A DNA stretch of 64,000 nt from Nageia nagi. Its lineage: Eukaryota; Pinophyta. This document shows, in pieces, positions 12,374 through 24,480 of this stretch. The stretch spans positions 8,804,001 to 8,868,000 of the forward strand of contig JBITNC010000002.1 in the NCBI GenBank assembly GCA_050084985.1, in the 5' to 3' direction. Within the stretch, counting starts at the first letter, position 1. The number at the start of each line of letters is the position of its first letter. Position numbers and translations under genes: made by a program. The notes under the pieces were generated by a model. It made no database searches and was not told the DNA's origin. It saw only the letters and a list, made by a program, of their open reading frames with translations.

Positions 12374-13100
12374 TGTGATCTAAATAAGATAGTGTCAAGT
12401 TGATCTCTACAAGAGCAATACTCATTCCAAAGGTATATGTGCTTGGAGATTGATTGAAGACTAAAATATGGAGGTGATTGATGTTAAAAAACATGTTACT
12501 AATAGCCTAAGTCTACTATTTATAGGTTGTTAACAATGTGCATCTTGATGAGTTAGTAGTGGAATTCGAATGGATATTAACGGTTAGAACAATTAAGCAG
12601 TTTAAGATCATCAACCAACATCTTGGAGATATTTCCAAGCCTATTTAAGGAAGTGCTACTCTCTTGATTCTTCAATCTTAACTTAGAGAGTTTTAAGTTT
12701 TGGGTTTGTAAAGATTTGAAAGAAGACCATGAGTCATTCTAGAATTTTTGTAGTTCTAAAGTTATTCTTCTTATTACAGGAGATTGTAGTAATGTTGTAG
12801 GAGATGGTATTGCCATCGTTTTGATGGTATTTTTATATATACATGTAATATTGTAATTTTCATACACAATGAGAAGAGAAGGATCCAATTCCATGTTGGA
12901 TTAGCTTGCATTAGGTGAACCAAAGTAAATCATTATATTGATCTTATTGTGTGTGATTGAGATTGTTAATTTGTATTTTTACATTGTGCAATTTTAAATT
13001 TATATGCAATTTGATAGGTCTCATAATGGTGAATATTTTTTCATTCAACTTTGTAAGTGAGGATTCGATTATGCTATAAGCATTTGATGATTACATATCA
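12374..13100 (+). repeat. 3' LTR of the degenerate Gypsy element
   Basis: Begins TGTGATCTAAATAAG after the purine tract AGGGAGG and ends TTACATATCA. It is paired with 8186-8932. The length difference, 727 against 747 bp, comes from small indels. Confidence 0.75.
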
Positions 13101-13790
13101 GCAAAGGCATTTCAAACTATAGCAAGATGTCTTACCAAATCTCATAGTATATAGATGAGTAGATAGGGAGGCTCCAAAAAGGCCTAGACTCACATATATG
13201 GAACCTAATGATATACCAAATCTCCTAATAATGATCTCAATAGGGGATGATATAGGAATGACTATGGCTTATAAGGCATGGTGGGCCCCATGATGGGTGA
13301 GACTACTAACATGGAAATATGTCCCTAGTTGTTATCGATTCATGAGTCAATGAAGGTGTATAGCCAAATGAGGAGGGTAGAGTGATGAGGAGGAGAAGTA
13401 CATGGACATGGATCCTTCAAAGGTATAGAACATACATGTTGACATGCCAAGATAAACAAAGGAGGAGCTTAAGATAGTGAAAATTGAGATTCTAATAGGA
13501 TTCCAAACCCTACAATAGGATGCAGGGGAGATCATAGCCCTAGGATCTAAGATTAAATTAGACCTAAGAATCATGTACTATCAAGGGGAGAGGGATACAC
13601 TACTATAGCAGCTAGACATGACCTAGGTAGAGAGAGAGAGCACACATGAGATCATGCAAATGATGTTATTGATTCTAGAAGTAGTGGTTAGGTATATGGA
13701 TGCCTAGAGAGCACATGCTAAGGGTGGTGTGGGGTCTAGTGCAGGGTCGAGTACTAGTAGGTATAAGAATTAAATATGATTACAATGAGT
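13101..13790 (+). pseudogene. Probable continuation of PMD-like relic A
   Basis: This follows the Gypsy insertion and has the same orientation as 7373-8185. The plus strand carries a charged, helix-like stretch around 13450-13640 (KEELKIVKIEILIGFQTLQ, later LDLRIMYYQGERDTLL) and a Gly/Ser-rich end near 13730. Such a tail is usual for PMD transposon proteins, but I see no diagnostic motif here. The link to the upstream relic rests on position and orientation only. Confidence 0.3.
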
Positions 13791-15549
13791 ACTTTATTAC
13801 CTTGATAAAGAAGTGATCAAGGAATATTCCTACATATAATAGTTGATGGAGGCTAGACTCACACCCTTAGATCCCTCTACATCATAGACGTAGTTTATCA
13901 TATGAAGTTGATCTAATATTGTGGCAAACTCACTAATAGTGAGGCCCAATTGGGATGATAGCCTATTGAAGTATCAATGTGCTAAGAAGTGACACAAGCA
14001 GTAAGTTAGAGTTTTATATCATCATAGTCATTAAGAATACATGATATAGGGGAAGGACCATCAAGGGCATCAGTAGAGGGAGATGATGAGACATGGACCC
14101 CTTAGACCCTATTCAATTGAGATAATGTCTTGAGTGAGACTCTTATCATGTGTGATGTTATGCGTGAAGAGTATGTGTACTATTTTTAGTACCATAGAGC
14201 ATATGACATTATGTATATGATATTGTATGGACATTATATATATATGCTATGTATGCCATATGCTCATGGATGGATGCAGGATACCAGGTGGTGTATGTAT
14301 GGATATTTAGACATTTGTATATTTTAACATTATACCTAGCATAATATATGTATTTTATGACTTTATGATGGATGATGTATTTATTGTTATGTTATATGAT
14401 TGATATATTATAGTTTTATGATGCTATATAAATGATTACACTATATGGATGTTATGCAATGTGACATGATTCTATATGAAAGTATGCTCTAGATTATTTA
14501 TGTTGTTTATATGGATGGATTTCATATGTATTGAGTAAAAATGAATACAATGAACAATGTAATGCAATGATTGATGTATATATGTGATACACGCTTAAAT
14601 AAACACATAAAATTAACACTAGAAAGGATCTAAATGATAAGATGATATAAAAATAAACACATAATAAACAAAGAATGATAAATGGAAATAATAAATAAGT
14701 AAGAAATAGATAAAATATATATGACAACATAATGAGAATGAATGATAAAATATGGTCAATCAAATGATCATATAAATAAAATTAAAAATGATAATGGAAG
14801 ACGATGCATAAAAAGATAAATGAATACCTCCATGAATGTATGAAATAATAAAATAAATAATCATGATATGATCATATCAATAATGGAAAAATAATTAAGT
14901 AATAACACCAAAACATAAGTCAAAGAACAAACAAATTGTGAGAAATGGTCTAAATATATCATAAAAATTAGCACACAAAAGTATGAAAATGTACCAAATG
15001 ACATGTCAAAATGCATGAACAATGATAATGAATAAAAAAATAAAAAATAATGATATAAAATGAAAGTAAAAAATTAAACAAAATAATCTAAATTAGAAAT
15101 TTGAAAATTTCGATAAAGTGAAAAGTTGGTAAAATGAAAAAATTCAGCAAGCTAAAACAAGCAAATGTCATGTTGACTTGTTAAGTGGATAAGATGATAT
15201 GATAGAAGGTAATACCCTCTAAATGTAGTTACAAATGATTTGAAAAATAGAGTTCATTTGAATACTTTTTAGAGCCAAAACCAAAGGCTACTCATGAAGG
15301 TATACAAAATTTTCAATGCTCACTGAAAGGGTGCCATGTAAATTGCCTCAAACTTTGACTAATAAAAATTGACAAGATGGATTGACATGATTGTGTGGAT
15401 TTGTATAATGATTCTTAGTATATACAAGATATTATAGGAATTGAGAGAATGTAAAATAGATGCAGCTTACTATTTTTAAAAATTCAAAATCTAAACCAAC
15501 TTTACTAGGTGTTAAATTTTAGGACCTTTAACCTTGGAATAAAATGAGC
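13791..15549. other. AT-rich stretch without a supported gene
   Basis: Rich in ATGATATGA-like low-complexity DNA, with a short alternating purine-pyrimidine stretch near 14235-14250. The 89-codon frame on the minus strand at 14494-14763 is hydrophobic and of AT-rich composition, and shows no family signature, so I do not call it a gene. Confidence 0.45.
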
Positions 15550-16320
15550 TCAAAAATAGTTACGAAATGATTTGAAATGACTAGCAAAGACATGATTAGA
15601 TATAATAAGATGAACCATGACCATTTTACAAAATAACTCAAGAGGTATAAGCACCACTATATGTCTAAGATCCCAAACATTGAAGCACATAGGTATGATA
15701 TACTCTTTGCCCATTCTTGAGAAATGATACAAAGTTATGCAAATCATGATAAATTTATACAACTATACATGGATCCCATGTGAACTTGTGTCATTGTACC
15801 ATATTCCTCACAATGTGAACCATACCTAGCAAAAAAAGCTTCATGATTCTTGTTGGCATAAATTATATTATCAATGCATGTGGTCACTATGAGTCTAGGG
15901 TACCTCTTCATTGCAGGATTTCTACAAATTGTATTATGGATATAAGATCCCTTTTTACTCACATGGTACTCCTCTAAGATATTTATTCATTTTTCATTCT
16001 TATACATGTCCATAAGACTCATATTTTCCTTGTCTCCATCATAGTCCCTTCACGGGCATTCTCAAACTATGATGCACATCTTAAAGAGTGATAGTCATTT
16101 CACTCATAGGAAGGTGAACTATGTTGGTATTGTTTGATCAATGCTCAAATAAGGATACCAATATATGCTTATCAACCTTAACATAGTGAAACTCAAGTAA
16201 GTATCTAACCCAAGCATGTCTCAAGTTCATCAACACCTCCTGCTTTAGATCCTCATACTAGTTGTGGGCAATTTCCCAACTCAGGTATAATAATGTGTGA
16301 ACAATCCTACATCAACGAAT
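15550..16320 (-). pseudogene. Plant mobile domain (PMD)-like relic B
   Basis: Read on the minus strand from about 16320 downward, the frame gives LYLSWEIAHN, a stop, then EVLMNLRHAWVRYLLEF, LVSLFEH, a stop, SNNTNIVHLPMSEMTITL, a stop, and DVHH. This matches the PMD pattern (LVERW, then TxTFHLPxGExTxTLxDV). The stop between TITL and DVHH is TAA where the family has glutamine, and the stop in FEHxS is TGA where it has tryptophan. Frames at 15744-15962 and 15550-15762 continue it. It is inverted relative to relic A, so the two are separate copies. It is not functional. Confidence 0.5.
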
Positions 16321-19300
16321 GAACATACTAGTAGTTATGTAAATTTTTACAAAAATTATTTTGGCATATTTATTTCTATTTTATAAAAGTAAGAAATCAT
16401 ACACATAAAAATATAAAACCTTGCCCCACTATTTTCCCAACACATTAAAATACAAAAAGTTTCCCCACTATTTTCCCAATGCTGGTAATGGGATACTCAA
16501 CATCCTAATGCTAGTGTTGGGAATCCTTCATGATGCACATACAAAAAATTTATTGCATGAAATAAATATTAGAATAGTTATAAATTGAATACCTCACATG
16601 AAACTAATATAATAAAATAATAAAATTTTGAGGCCCTAGTTATTTAACCTTATATGGATCTTTACACAAAATCTAAACCATGAAACTTGAAATAAAATTT
16701 ATTTCAACTATCAAATAAGCTATAATAAACATATTTGGGGTATTTTTAACTTACTATGTGATAAGAATCTAGGTTGTATTGCAAAACATGAGCCATATGA
16801 CCATATTTCTCGATGATTTAGATATCCATAGCTTTCAAATTGGCCATAAATCACTCACAAACCCTCAAAACCTCAAGTATACCTCTAACAAATCATCCTC
16901 AACTAATAAAACTCCAAATATCTCTTACATAGGATAATAAAACATAAAAATAAAATATGAAAAAGGTATTCCCCTATTTAAAACTTAAATTATGATATAA
17001 ACTTCAAGATACATTAAATTATTATGGAAAATAACCATAATTTACTTTGAAAATAGTTTCTCATGATCTCTATTACAAGATAATAGAGATCATGATCAAC
17101 ACAAAATTCAATAAAATTTAAATTTAAGATGATTAGTGCCAATATTGTGTCAACACTAGTGCTAGTAGGTAACTATCCGTCTTGCCTAATTTTTCTATAT
17201 TTTGAGCATATTCATGAAAAGCATCTTCAAATTTATTCCTTCAAAATTAGATGATTTGATCAAATATATACTGTGATTCAAAAATACATATATTTCTAAA
17301 TGCTAATATTGGGGTAGAAATATGTAAATTTGATATTTCCTAAACGAAAAGACCTAGGTCATGCTTATAAGCAACTATAAAGGAGTGTTACTATTTCTAC
17401 ATCTCTTTACTTCATAAGTATACTGTTATGATATTACATTTGAAAATAATGTTCAATTCTTATGTTTACAAAACTTATCCTACGTAAAGTGTTATTTTTT
17501 ATAATATTTATTTGATTTATTCTTCTTTAGTATTATTATATCTAATGGAAGTGAAAGCTTGCTATGAGTTTCTTTAATTTACAAATCTTATATCAATGAG
17601 AAATCTAATGGAAATGAAAGCTCATATTTTCTTATATTATTTTATACTTACATCCTTTATTGGTTGGGAAATAATTAACCATCATGAGTGTGCACACAAC
17701 TTCACAGTGATACCTAAGGTAAAGGGTACTTGTAATGGTATAGTTCATTGTGATTAATCTTGATGGTATCTAGGGAAAAGGATACCTGTAATGACATAGT
17801 TCATTGTGATGAAATTGTATATGATTTATGAAAACCTTTTTCAAATATGACCACCTTTATTGGTTAATTTAAAACTAACCATCACTATGTTTGCTTTTAT
17901 GATCACCTTTGTTGGTCGAGTTATTACCCATCACCTTCATGATCATCTTTATTGGTTGGATTATTAACCATCACTTTTATAATCACCTTTGTTAGTTAGT
18001 TTGAAACTAACCATCACTATAAAATATAAAATTCTCTTATGATATTTGGAATGTATTTCTTTTTTCCACAAGTTCTTTATAATTGCTTCTTGTTGGCTAG
18101 TCTATCAACAAACAATTCAAAGAGGGGTAAGAATACATCATCAATTACTTGTTGATTCTATAAGAATCCAAGAAAAAATAATGAAGTTTCTTTTTCTCTT
18201 CTTTACTTTACAAGAATTAATTTCAATTTACTTCATTAAAAAATTTAAAGCAGGAAATGTGTTGACACATAATTTGGTACCATTTTTAGGCTAAACTACA
18301 TGTCATATAATCCTCACTACACTAGTATGAATATGATGTTATGTTATATTTCATTTATTTCTTATGATATACCTAAATTACTTCTCATGTATAATTATTT
18401 TATTTTGTAGGTTGAACCACTAGCATCAATGCTAGAATGCAAAGTTTTATTCATATATATTCCTAAACCTATAAATTGATAATTGCATATATGGGAATAC
18501 TATCAAGATTTCATCTCAGTATGACTGCATATCCCTCAAAAACTTGTTAGTTTTCTTCAAATCCAACTATCAAGATTGGAATTTATTACACTAAAGAGCT
18601 ATCATTTCCTATGGTACTACCTTGAAGGAGAAAAATGGAATTAGAGTTGAAGTGAGTGACATAGATCCACAGCGTCCCTTGCACCAATGCTTTTACCATT
18701 GCCAATGTTTAGTCACATGCGAGATATCATTCCAAGTTCTTGGATCTGAATCTTCATGTTCATCCACATCCCTTCAAGTGTATCTTTTTCATCTAGGTAA
18801 GTAATAGGTGCACATCTATCAATCCATTATCTCATAAGTTAGGGCATGTTATTATTTTATTTCTATCATTTTTATTATCTTAATCTATTTCCATTAGTTA
18901 TTGAGTGATCCTAGGCATTTAGGTACCTTTGTATTTTAATTAAGTATATATAATTGCTTCATCCTTTACTATAATTTAGGGTTGTATTTCATCATCTACA
19001 ATATTTTACACTCACATGATATATGTTCACACTCACATATTATCTATGATAATCTCATACTTCATATGATTCTTTTTTATTGTAGTTATTTTACTATATT
19101 TTCTATGATGTTATTTCATATGTTATGTTCATAGTTTGCTTCTTCATTCCTATGATGTTTATTACTATGATTGCACATTCATGACATTTATCCTTATAAT
19201 GATTTATATATGTTAATTTCTACCTTTATTGTGATGATCTTTCTATACTAATATCATTATATCCATTTATCTTTATTGATTGGATTCTAAATTAACCATC

Positions 19301-20303
19301 AACTTGTTTTTATACTTAGTGTATTACATAGAAGAGGTTATATTCTTCTATCCTTGTATATTTTTGAACTAGCCATCTATCCTATTGATTCTTGGGGTAT
19401 TTAGTTACCACTTTTATAATGATTATGATATCCTATGATATTATATTTATCTTTCCTATAACTCATGTTTAATACTCTATAAGGTGAACACATATGTTTA
19501 TATTTTCAATATGGTATTTTTTATCTATTTTATAGGTTCTTTACCTTGATTTGTTCCATGTATTGAATCTTTTCTTGGCATATATCAATGCAAATAGGGG
19601 GTAGAAAATAACCTTTCAAAATGGGAAACCCAATACTATCATTATATTTAGGGAAGTAATAATATGATATTCTTTCTATATCTCTTTATATACTATCATT
19701 ATATTTAGGGAAGAAATAACCTTTACAAGCATAATTACATGAAGAATTTCATTATACTTTCAAAGGAGGATAATTATTAACACATAATTTAGGAATTCTT
19801 TTACCTAAATTAGTTGTATTTATATAAATGATAATATATACCAAATTATCAATTTTATCTTAATATATTATTATATTAGGCCCACCTAAACATTTTCTTA
19901 TGCCATTTTTCTATTTTTTAATGAAAGGGTTTGGCATTGGTGCTGGATTATTCGCATGCATTATAGGATTTACTTGAATTTAAAAATGGAAAACCTTCAC
20001 ATGGGATGACTATTAGATCTTTATCTTGATAGGACCATGCATAATTTTTAGGTGTTTATCAATACCACCTATCAAAATTCAAAATTTGATATTTTTCTAT
20101 TACACAAGCTTTATCATTCATCTTTTATTATTATCTCCTAGAGTAGGCTTGTTGCATAGGAATATTGCTATTGATTCTTGTTGCAAGATTTTACTTTTAG
20201 GTTCATTTCTATAGGAACTAGATTGAGGTTTTGGTATAAGCAATATTTTAAGGTCCTAATGTTGACATTGAGTTATCTAAATTTTATATACAAGATCTTG
20301 ATT
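16321..20303. other. Repeat-derived AT-rich region, no supported gene
   Basis: About 4 kb with no reading frame I can assign. The part 17640-18020 is a repeated block that recurs inverted at 56.08-56.34 kb next to a Gypsy integrase relic, so much of this stretch is probably old LTR-element DNA. A small direct duplication (ATACTATCATTATATTTAGG) is present near 19632 and 19690. Confidence 0.45.
17640..18020 (+). repeat. Short imperfect tandem block (ACCATCAC / ATCACCTTTGTTGG)
   Basis: Units of roughly 45-55 bp repeat the pattern TTATGATCACCTTTGTTGGTT followed by an AACCATCAC core, about five times, preceded by two copies of a block containing GTATCTAGGGAAAAGG or its variant. The reverse complement at 56080-56340 carries the same words in the same order, so the block belongs to a dispersed repeat family. 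Confidence 0.6.
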
Positions 20304-21203
20304 TGTAAATATCTGTAAGCTATGTTATTCAAGAGAACATCAAATACTAATTTTCTTAACTTTATCTTTTATGAATATTTAGTGTATCCTTGTGATTTAA
20401 AAATCAATATTATTGAATAATATAAAGATACCAATAATAAATATATACAAATCACATCCATAAATTAAATACACAAATATTTACCCTAGTTCACCTAATG
20501 TGGGCCAATCTAACTTGTCTAATATTTGATTATTATCTTCAATCAAAAGAGTAATAGATGTACAATAGTATTATAAAGATCTATAAAGTATACACAATAA
20601 GTATAATCTACTATTGACTTCCTAATCTCTTATACAACCTCTTTGTAGACTCTAGTAGCTTCTTCCCATAAGTTCACAATTGGAAAGAACCAAAACACTA
20701 TCTAGAACATAAACCAAACTCATCAACCCCAATTATAGATGGTTAGGAGAATTTTATAGGTAAAAAAGATACCTCTTAGAAGATAAATGGTTTCCTAAAC
20801 TTACCAAATTGCTAAGAAATATCTCAAACTACTTCAAATTCCCTCATAATCACTCTATCATTTTAACATTATTGCTAGCTAATATGGTCAGGTAGTTGAA
20901 ATAACATACACTCTCAATCAGGTAGTAGATTGTATAAAGACTAATTTATGATTCTTATTATGTTAACAGACCTATATAACTCCTCTAAATTCATATGACA
21001 CAAAAAAAATTAATCTCTAATAATTACATCAAAGGATCATGTGTGAAGATTAACATTGGTATTGTTTGTAATGTTGGCATTGTTAGTAGCCCTTACTCTA
21101 ATCTACAATGCACAATATTAAAAATAAAACTTAAAAACCATTAGTAACATTCTCTACTTTAAGATTCTATCTTTTCAACCCAATTAGCCAAATCTCTTAT
21201 TAT
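20304..21203 (-). repeat. 3' LTR of the interrupted Gypsy element
   Basis: Shares with 35694-36684 the words TTTACCCTAGTT, AATGTGGGC, TTCACAATTGGAAAGAA and a TTGGTAGTGTTGACATT-like region. A minus-strand purine-rich tract, GAGAAGGGGAT, lies just beyond it at about 21200-21213. Edges are uncertain by tens of bases. Confidence 0.6.
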
Positions 21204-21289
21204 CCCCTTCTCACGTACATACCTTCTTTTGAAAAATTATATGTTCTCTACGTCCATTCATCATTGATGGAGAAAGATCATTGATTGAT

Positions 21290-21757
21290 GGAAAAACCTA
21301 AACTATTACCTCCTCCCCTTCAATCAACATATATGGATCAAATAATTTCAATTTATCAACATTCACAACTAAATAAATACTCATATAGGTAGATAGATTC
21401 AACTTAAAATCATTTTCACTCACTGAATCTACAATGTCAAATGGCCCATACCTTATAAGTTTTAACTTCTTATTTAATTCTTGCAACCTCTCCTTACTAA
21501 AATGTAAATAAACTTTATCTTCCACTTGAAACTTAAGGTCAACTCTATGTTTATCATATCTCATATTGTACTTATATTGGCTCACTTTGAGTTGCTCTTG
21601 AACTTTCAAATGAATTTTCCTAACTTTATCAATGAATTGTTTAAATTATTCTTCTTCTTCCATAACTATAAATATTGTTACCCTTTTGTTTTCTAAATAC
21701 ATATTCAAAAGTTGATGGATGAAGGTATCCAAAATAGGTCTCAAATGGATTTTTAAT
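21290..21757 (-). pseudogene. Gypsy integrase C-terminal part
   Basis: The open frame 21298-21609 encodes 103 residues with YDKHRVDLKFQVEDKVYLH, KKLKLIRYGPFDIV and VVNVDKLKLFDPYML. This is the conserved integrase C-terminal region of plant Gypsy elements, which helps bind DNA ends. Upstream, 21610-21757 reads KNPFETYFGY and HPSTFEYVF with frame breaks, the end of the catalytic core region. The CACTA-type element begins at 21761, immediately before the KNPFE codons in element order. The last residues, EGEEVIV, precede the 3' LTR by about 90 bp. Confidence 0.8.
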
Positions 21758-21760
21758 CAT

Positions 21761-22848
21761 CATTACTACATTTTATAGATTTTGTGTCATACCATGCATC
21801 ATAAAATTGCATTTTGATGTCATGATGCAAGAGGCATCACTATTTGGCATATCTATGTCAATCTAGATAAAACCAATTTTTTGATACATTAGTTGATGCA
21901 TCAATTGATGTATTTTTTGACTCATTATTTGATGTATTTGAGTGCATCAAATAACATATCAAGTGATACATGGAATAAAAAAAAGGTGCAAATAATACAC
22001 ACAGATCATGGCATGATCTGCTATTGACTATCGATGTATTCCCTTGATCGATGATGCATTTTTAATGGTGGGTATGATTCAATTGATGAGTAAATGAAGG
22101 AGCTTGCCCTTTATAAGGACATTTTTAGTGATACAAGTCTACAGGAGCTAAAGACAAGTTGAAGAATGTAGATAGTAGTGTGTATCTACATTTTATGGTA
22201 AGCAAAATGTGCATTGCATGCTTCAACCACCCATGAAGATTGGTAGAGGAGGCCATTAAAGTTTGGTGGAAGTTCATGAATTTTTTGACTATATGTTGAA
22301 ATGGCACATCTTCTCATGGAATATGATAATTTTAGGTTACCAAATATATGGCTTTCCTCAACAGACATTGAAATTATTTCACCAAATGTAATAAACACTA
22401 GTAGTAATCCAACCAAATGAATTCACCTTTTCTAGCATCCTCAAAGCATGCACCAAACTGAAATATTTGCAGAAGCATTTATACATACATTAAATACTAT
22501 TTAAAATAAAAATGTTATGATTGTGAGTACCCAGTTAGACATATATGCGAAATATGAAAGTGTAGAGAAGACAGATGAATTGTTTGATAAGATGCATGAT
22601 GCAAATCCTCATTTTTTGATGCTTCTTGTAATTTTGATGTTATACATGATGTTTTATACATCATGTATAATGTTAATTTTTTAATGCTTATTATTTAGTA
22701 TATGACATAATGTATGATGCAATAAAGGATGCATTGTTTGATGGTACCCTTAGCATCAATTGGTGCATCATAATTTATGCAATTTTTTTTAATATAATAT
22801 TATGGCTTGATGCATTGTTTGATGTAAAATTGCTTAAATGTAGTAGTC
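21761..22848. mobile_element. Non-autonomous CACTA-type (En/Spm-like) DNA element, 1088 bp
   Basis: The element interrupts the Gypsy integrase frame, where the HTS and KNPFE codons should be nearly adjacent. Left end: CATTACTACATTT. The right end in reverse complement: GACTACTACATTT. Both are one change from CACTACTACATTT, a CACTA-type terminus. A 3-bp duplication, CAT, flanks it (21758-21760 and 22849-22851), as expected for that superfamily. Subterminal regions on both sides are full of short repeats such as TGATGCAT, TTGATGTA and their complements, also typical. No transposase frame is present: the minus-strand frames at 22125-22416 (60 and 76 codons) show no known motif. Confidence 0.65.
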
Positions 22849-22851
22849 CAT

Positions 22852-23162
22852 GGAAGTATGAATTACCCTATCATAAGAGTGTTGTATGTAAAAATATGTT
22901 CATCCCAAGTCTTAGCATTTTTACTAAAATATCTCTATAATAATTGAACTACTATCCTATTCACCACTTATGTTTAACCATCAGTTTGAAGATGAAATAA
23001 GTACTCTTGTTCATTCTTATATCCATATTATACTATAATTATGTCAAAAATTTACCCAAAAACCTAGAATCTCTATCGAAAATAATTGAATTAGGTAAAT
23101 GAAAATGAACCCATATATGAAAAAGAAAAGATTTATAGCTTCTTGATTAGTAATAATCTTTT
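22852..23162 (-). pseudogene. Gypsy integrase core fragment
   Basis: On the minus strand this reads, with frame breaks, LQTDG, VVNRIVVQLL, KNAKTWDEHIFTYNT and HSYDRVIHTSM. These match the integrase core segment with HPQTDGQTE, the VVNRxLxxxLR helix and the HTSTG site. It continues, across the Copia insertion, from 31997-32280. Stops at several positions show it is dead. Confidence 0.7.
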
Positions 23163-23642
23163 TGTTAGAATTTGTAATGAAATATTGTGAATATCTAAAC
23201 TCCTTGTAAATTTAATTAATCACTTAAAGGGTATGTATATACCTTAAGGGATTAATTGAATTCTTTAATATGTAGATTTTGACTTTACCAAGTGGTTAGT
23301 TGGTAGGTTAAAGTTAGGTGATACATTTATTGTAACCTTAACCTTACCCTTGGTTAAAGGAGGTTAGGGAGGTGCTCTCAAGCTATAAATAGAGGCCTCT
23401 CCTCTTGTAACATAACTAAGTTTTTGGAGTAAGATTACTCTACTAGTTGTGTAGGAGAGGAAGAAAATAGTTGTAAGAGGGGCATACTTGAGAATTGAGA
23501 TGCTAGTTGTGGATGTACTCCCAAGGAGGGAGGAACCACATTACACTTGTGTTATCTTGTGTGATTGTGTTATCTTGTGTATGATTGAGTTTCCTAGTCT
23601 TAGGTCCTTGAGGATTTGTTTAGATCTAGTCTAAATCCTTCA
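23163..23642 (+). repeat. 5' LTR of Copia element 1 (480 bp)
   Basis: Starts TGTTAGAATTTG and ends CTAAATCCTTCA. It pairs with 31514-31996. Confidence 0.95.
23394..23402 (+). promoter_or_regulatory. TATA box in the 5' LTR of Copia element 1
   Basis: TATAAATAG lies about 230 bp into the LTR, and the same motif is kept in the 3' LTR at 31737-31745. This is the expected position for an LTR promoter at the end of U3. Confidence 0.7.
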
Positions 23643-23644
23643 AT

Positions 23645-23654
23645 TGGTATCAGA
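23645..23654 (+). other. Primer binding site of Copia element 1
   Basis: TGGTATCAGA begins two bases after the 5' LTR, matching the complement of the 3' end of initiator tRNA-Met over ten bases before diverging. Confidence 0.85.
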
Positions 23655-23780
23655 TCTTGGTGTGGAAGCTCTTCTTCTTGGTGTAGAAGCTCTTTTTGGT
23701 GTGGAAGCTCTTCTTCTTGGTGTAGAAGCTCTTCTTGGTGTGGGAAGCTTTTCTTTTGGTGTGGAAGCTACATCTTGGTG
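23655..23780 (+). repeat. Short tandem array next to the primer site
   Basis: About six units of roughly 15-21 bp with the core TTGGTGTGGAAGCTCTTC, each varying in the number of CTT triplets. It makes an artefactual frame of Ser-Trp-Cys-Gly repeats. Its place directly after the primer site is in the region where packaging signals lie in LTR elements. Confidence 0.75.
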
Positions 23781-24314
23781 ATCCTTCTTCATTCCTCATC
23801 TTACACTCCATTGGTGAGGTAAATTCCAAGAGAAGGTATAAATTTCCTCCTCATTTGGTCATTTTTTTTATTATTACATGATGCTACTAACACATTACTT
23901 GCTATGTGTTAGTCCTTTTAAATTATGATTAACAAGTTGCAATTTTTTTACTAATCCTCTATGTTACTTGCAATTTTTAAATTGCTATAATTCTTTTAAT
24001 AAGGGTTAGTATACAAATTTTTTTTCATATTATATTGGAATTAAATGTATGTGTTGGTTCAATTTATCACAACATTTGCTTAAATACCAATATATGATGA
24101 AAAATTGCAATATATATACTAACATTTTTTATGTTAGTAGTATTATGTTATTACTATTTGCTTAAAAATAGTAATATATTATTGTGAAATTTCTCCTACA
24201 TATACTACCATTTTTTATGTTAGTGGTATTTTTGATGAGGCATGAACATTTACAAAAAATTAGAGAGGAGGACAATTTTTTTTAGTTCTACTACAAAAAT
24301 TTTTCAAAGGCACC

Positions 24315-24316
<2 letters not shown>

Positions 24317-24349
<33 letters not shown>

Positions 24350-24375
24350 TTATTTGTTTAAAACATAATAAAAAA

Positions 24376-24409
<34 letters not shown>
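24317..24409. repeat. Duplicated (TA)n microsatellite
   Basis: Two TA runs of about 35 and 28 bp are separated by TTTATTTATTTGTTTAAAAC-like sequence that is itself repeated after the second run, so a unit of about 65 bp appears duplicated. Confidence 0.8.
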
Positions 24410-24411
<2 letters not shown>

Positions 24412-24480
24412 TTATTTATTTTAAATTTGTTTAAAATATAATCAAAAAAATATATATTATAAAATATTTAGGGGGTCAAA

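Larger units (their letters stand above)
8186..13100 (+). mobile_element. Degenerate Ty3/Gypsy LTR retrotransposon with internal deletion
   Basis: Two LTRs (8186-8932 and 12374-13100) flank a decayed gag-pol. A tRNA-Met type primer site follows the left LTR and an AGGGAGG purine tract precedes the right one. The flanking pentamers GCATA (8181-8185) and GCAAA (13101-13105) are a plausible decayed target duplication. At 4.9 kb the copy is short because the integrase core is missing between about 12305 and the purine tract. It sits inside PMD relic A. LTR divergence is high, with many substitutions and several indels, so the insertion is old. Confidence 0.8.

Noticed and set aside
23616-23822. 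Ser/Trp/Cys/Gly-repeat protein of 68 codons
   Set aside because: It is a translation of the short tandem array next to the primer site of Copia element 1 and starts inside the LTR.
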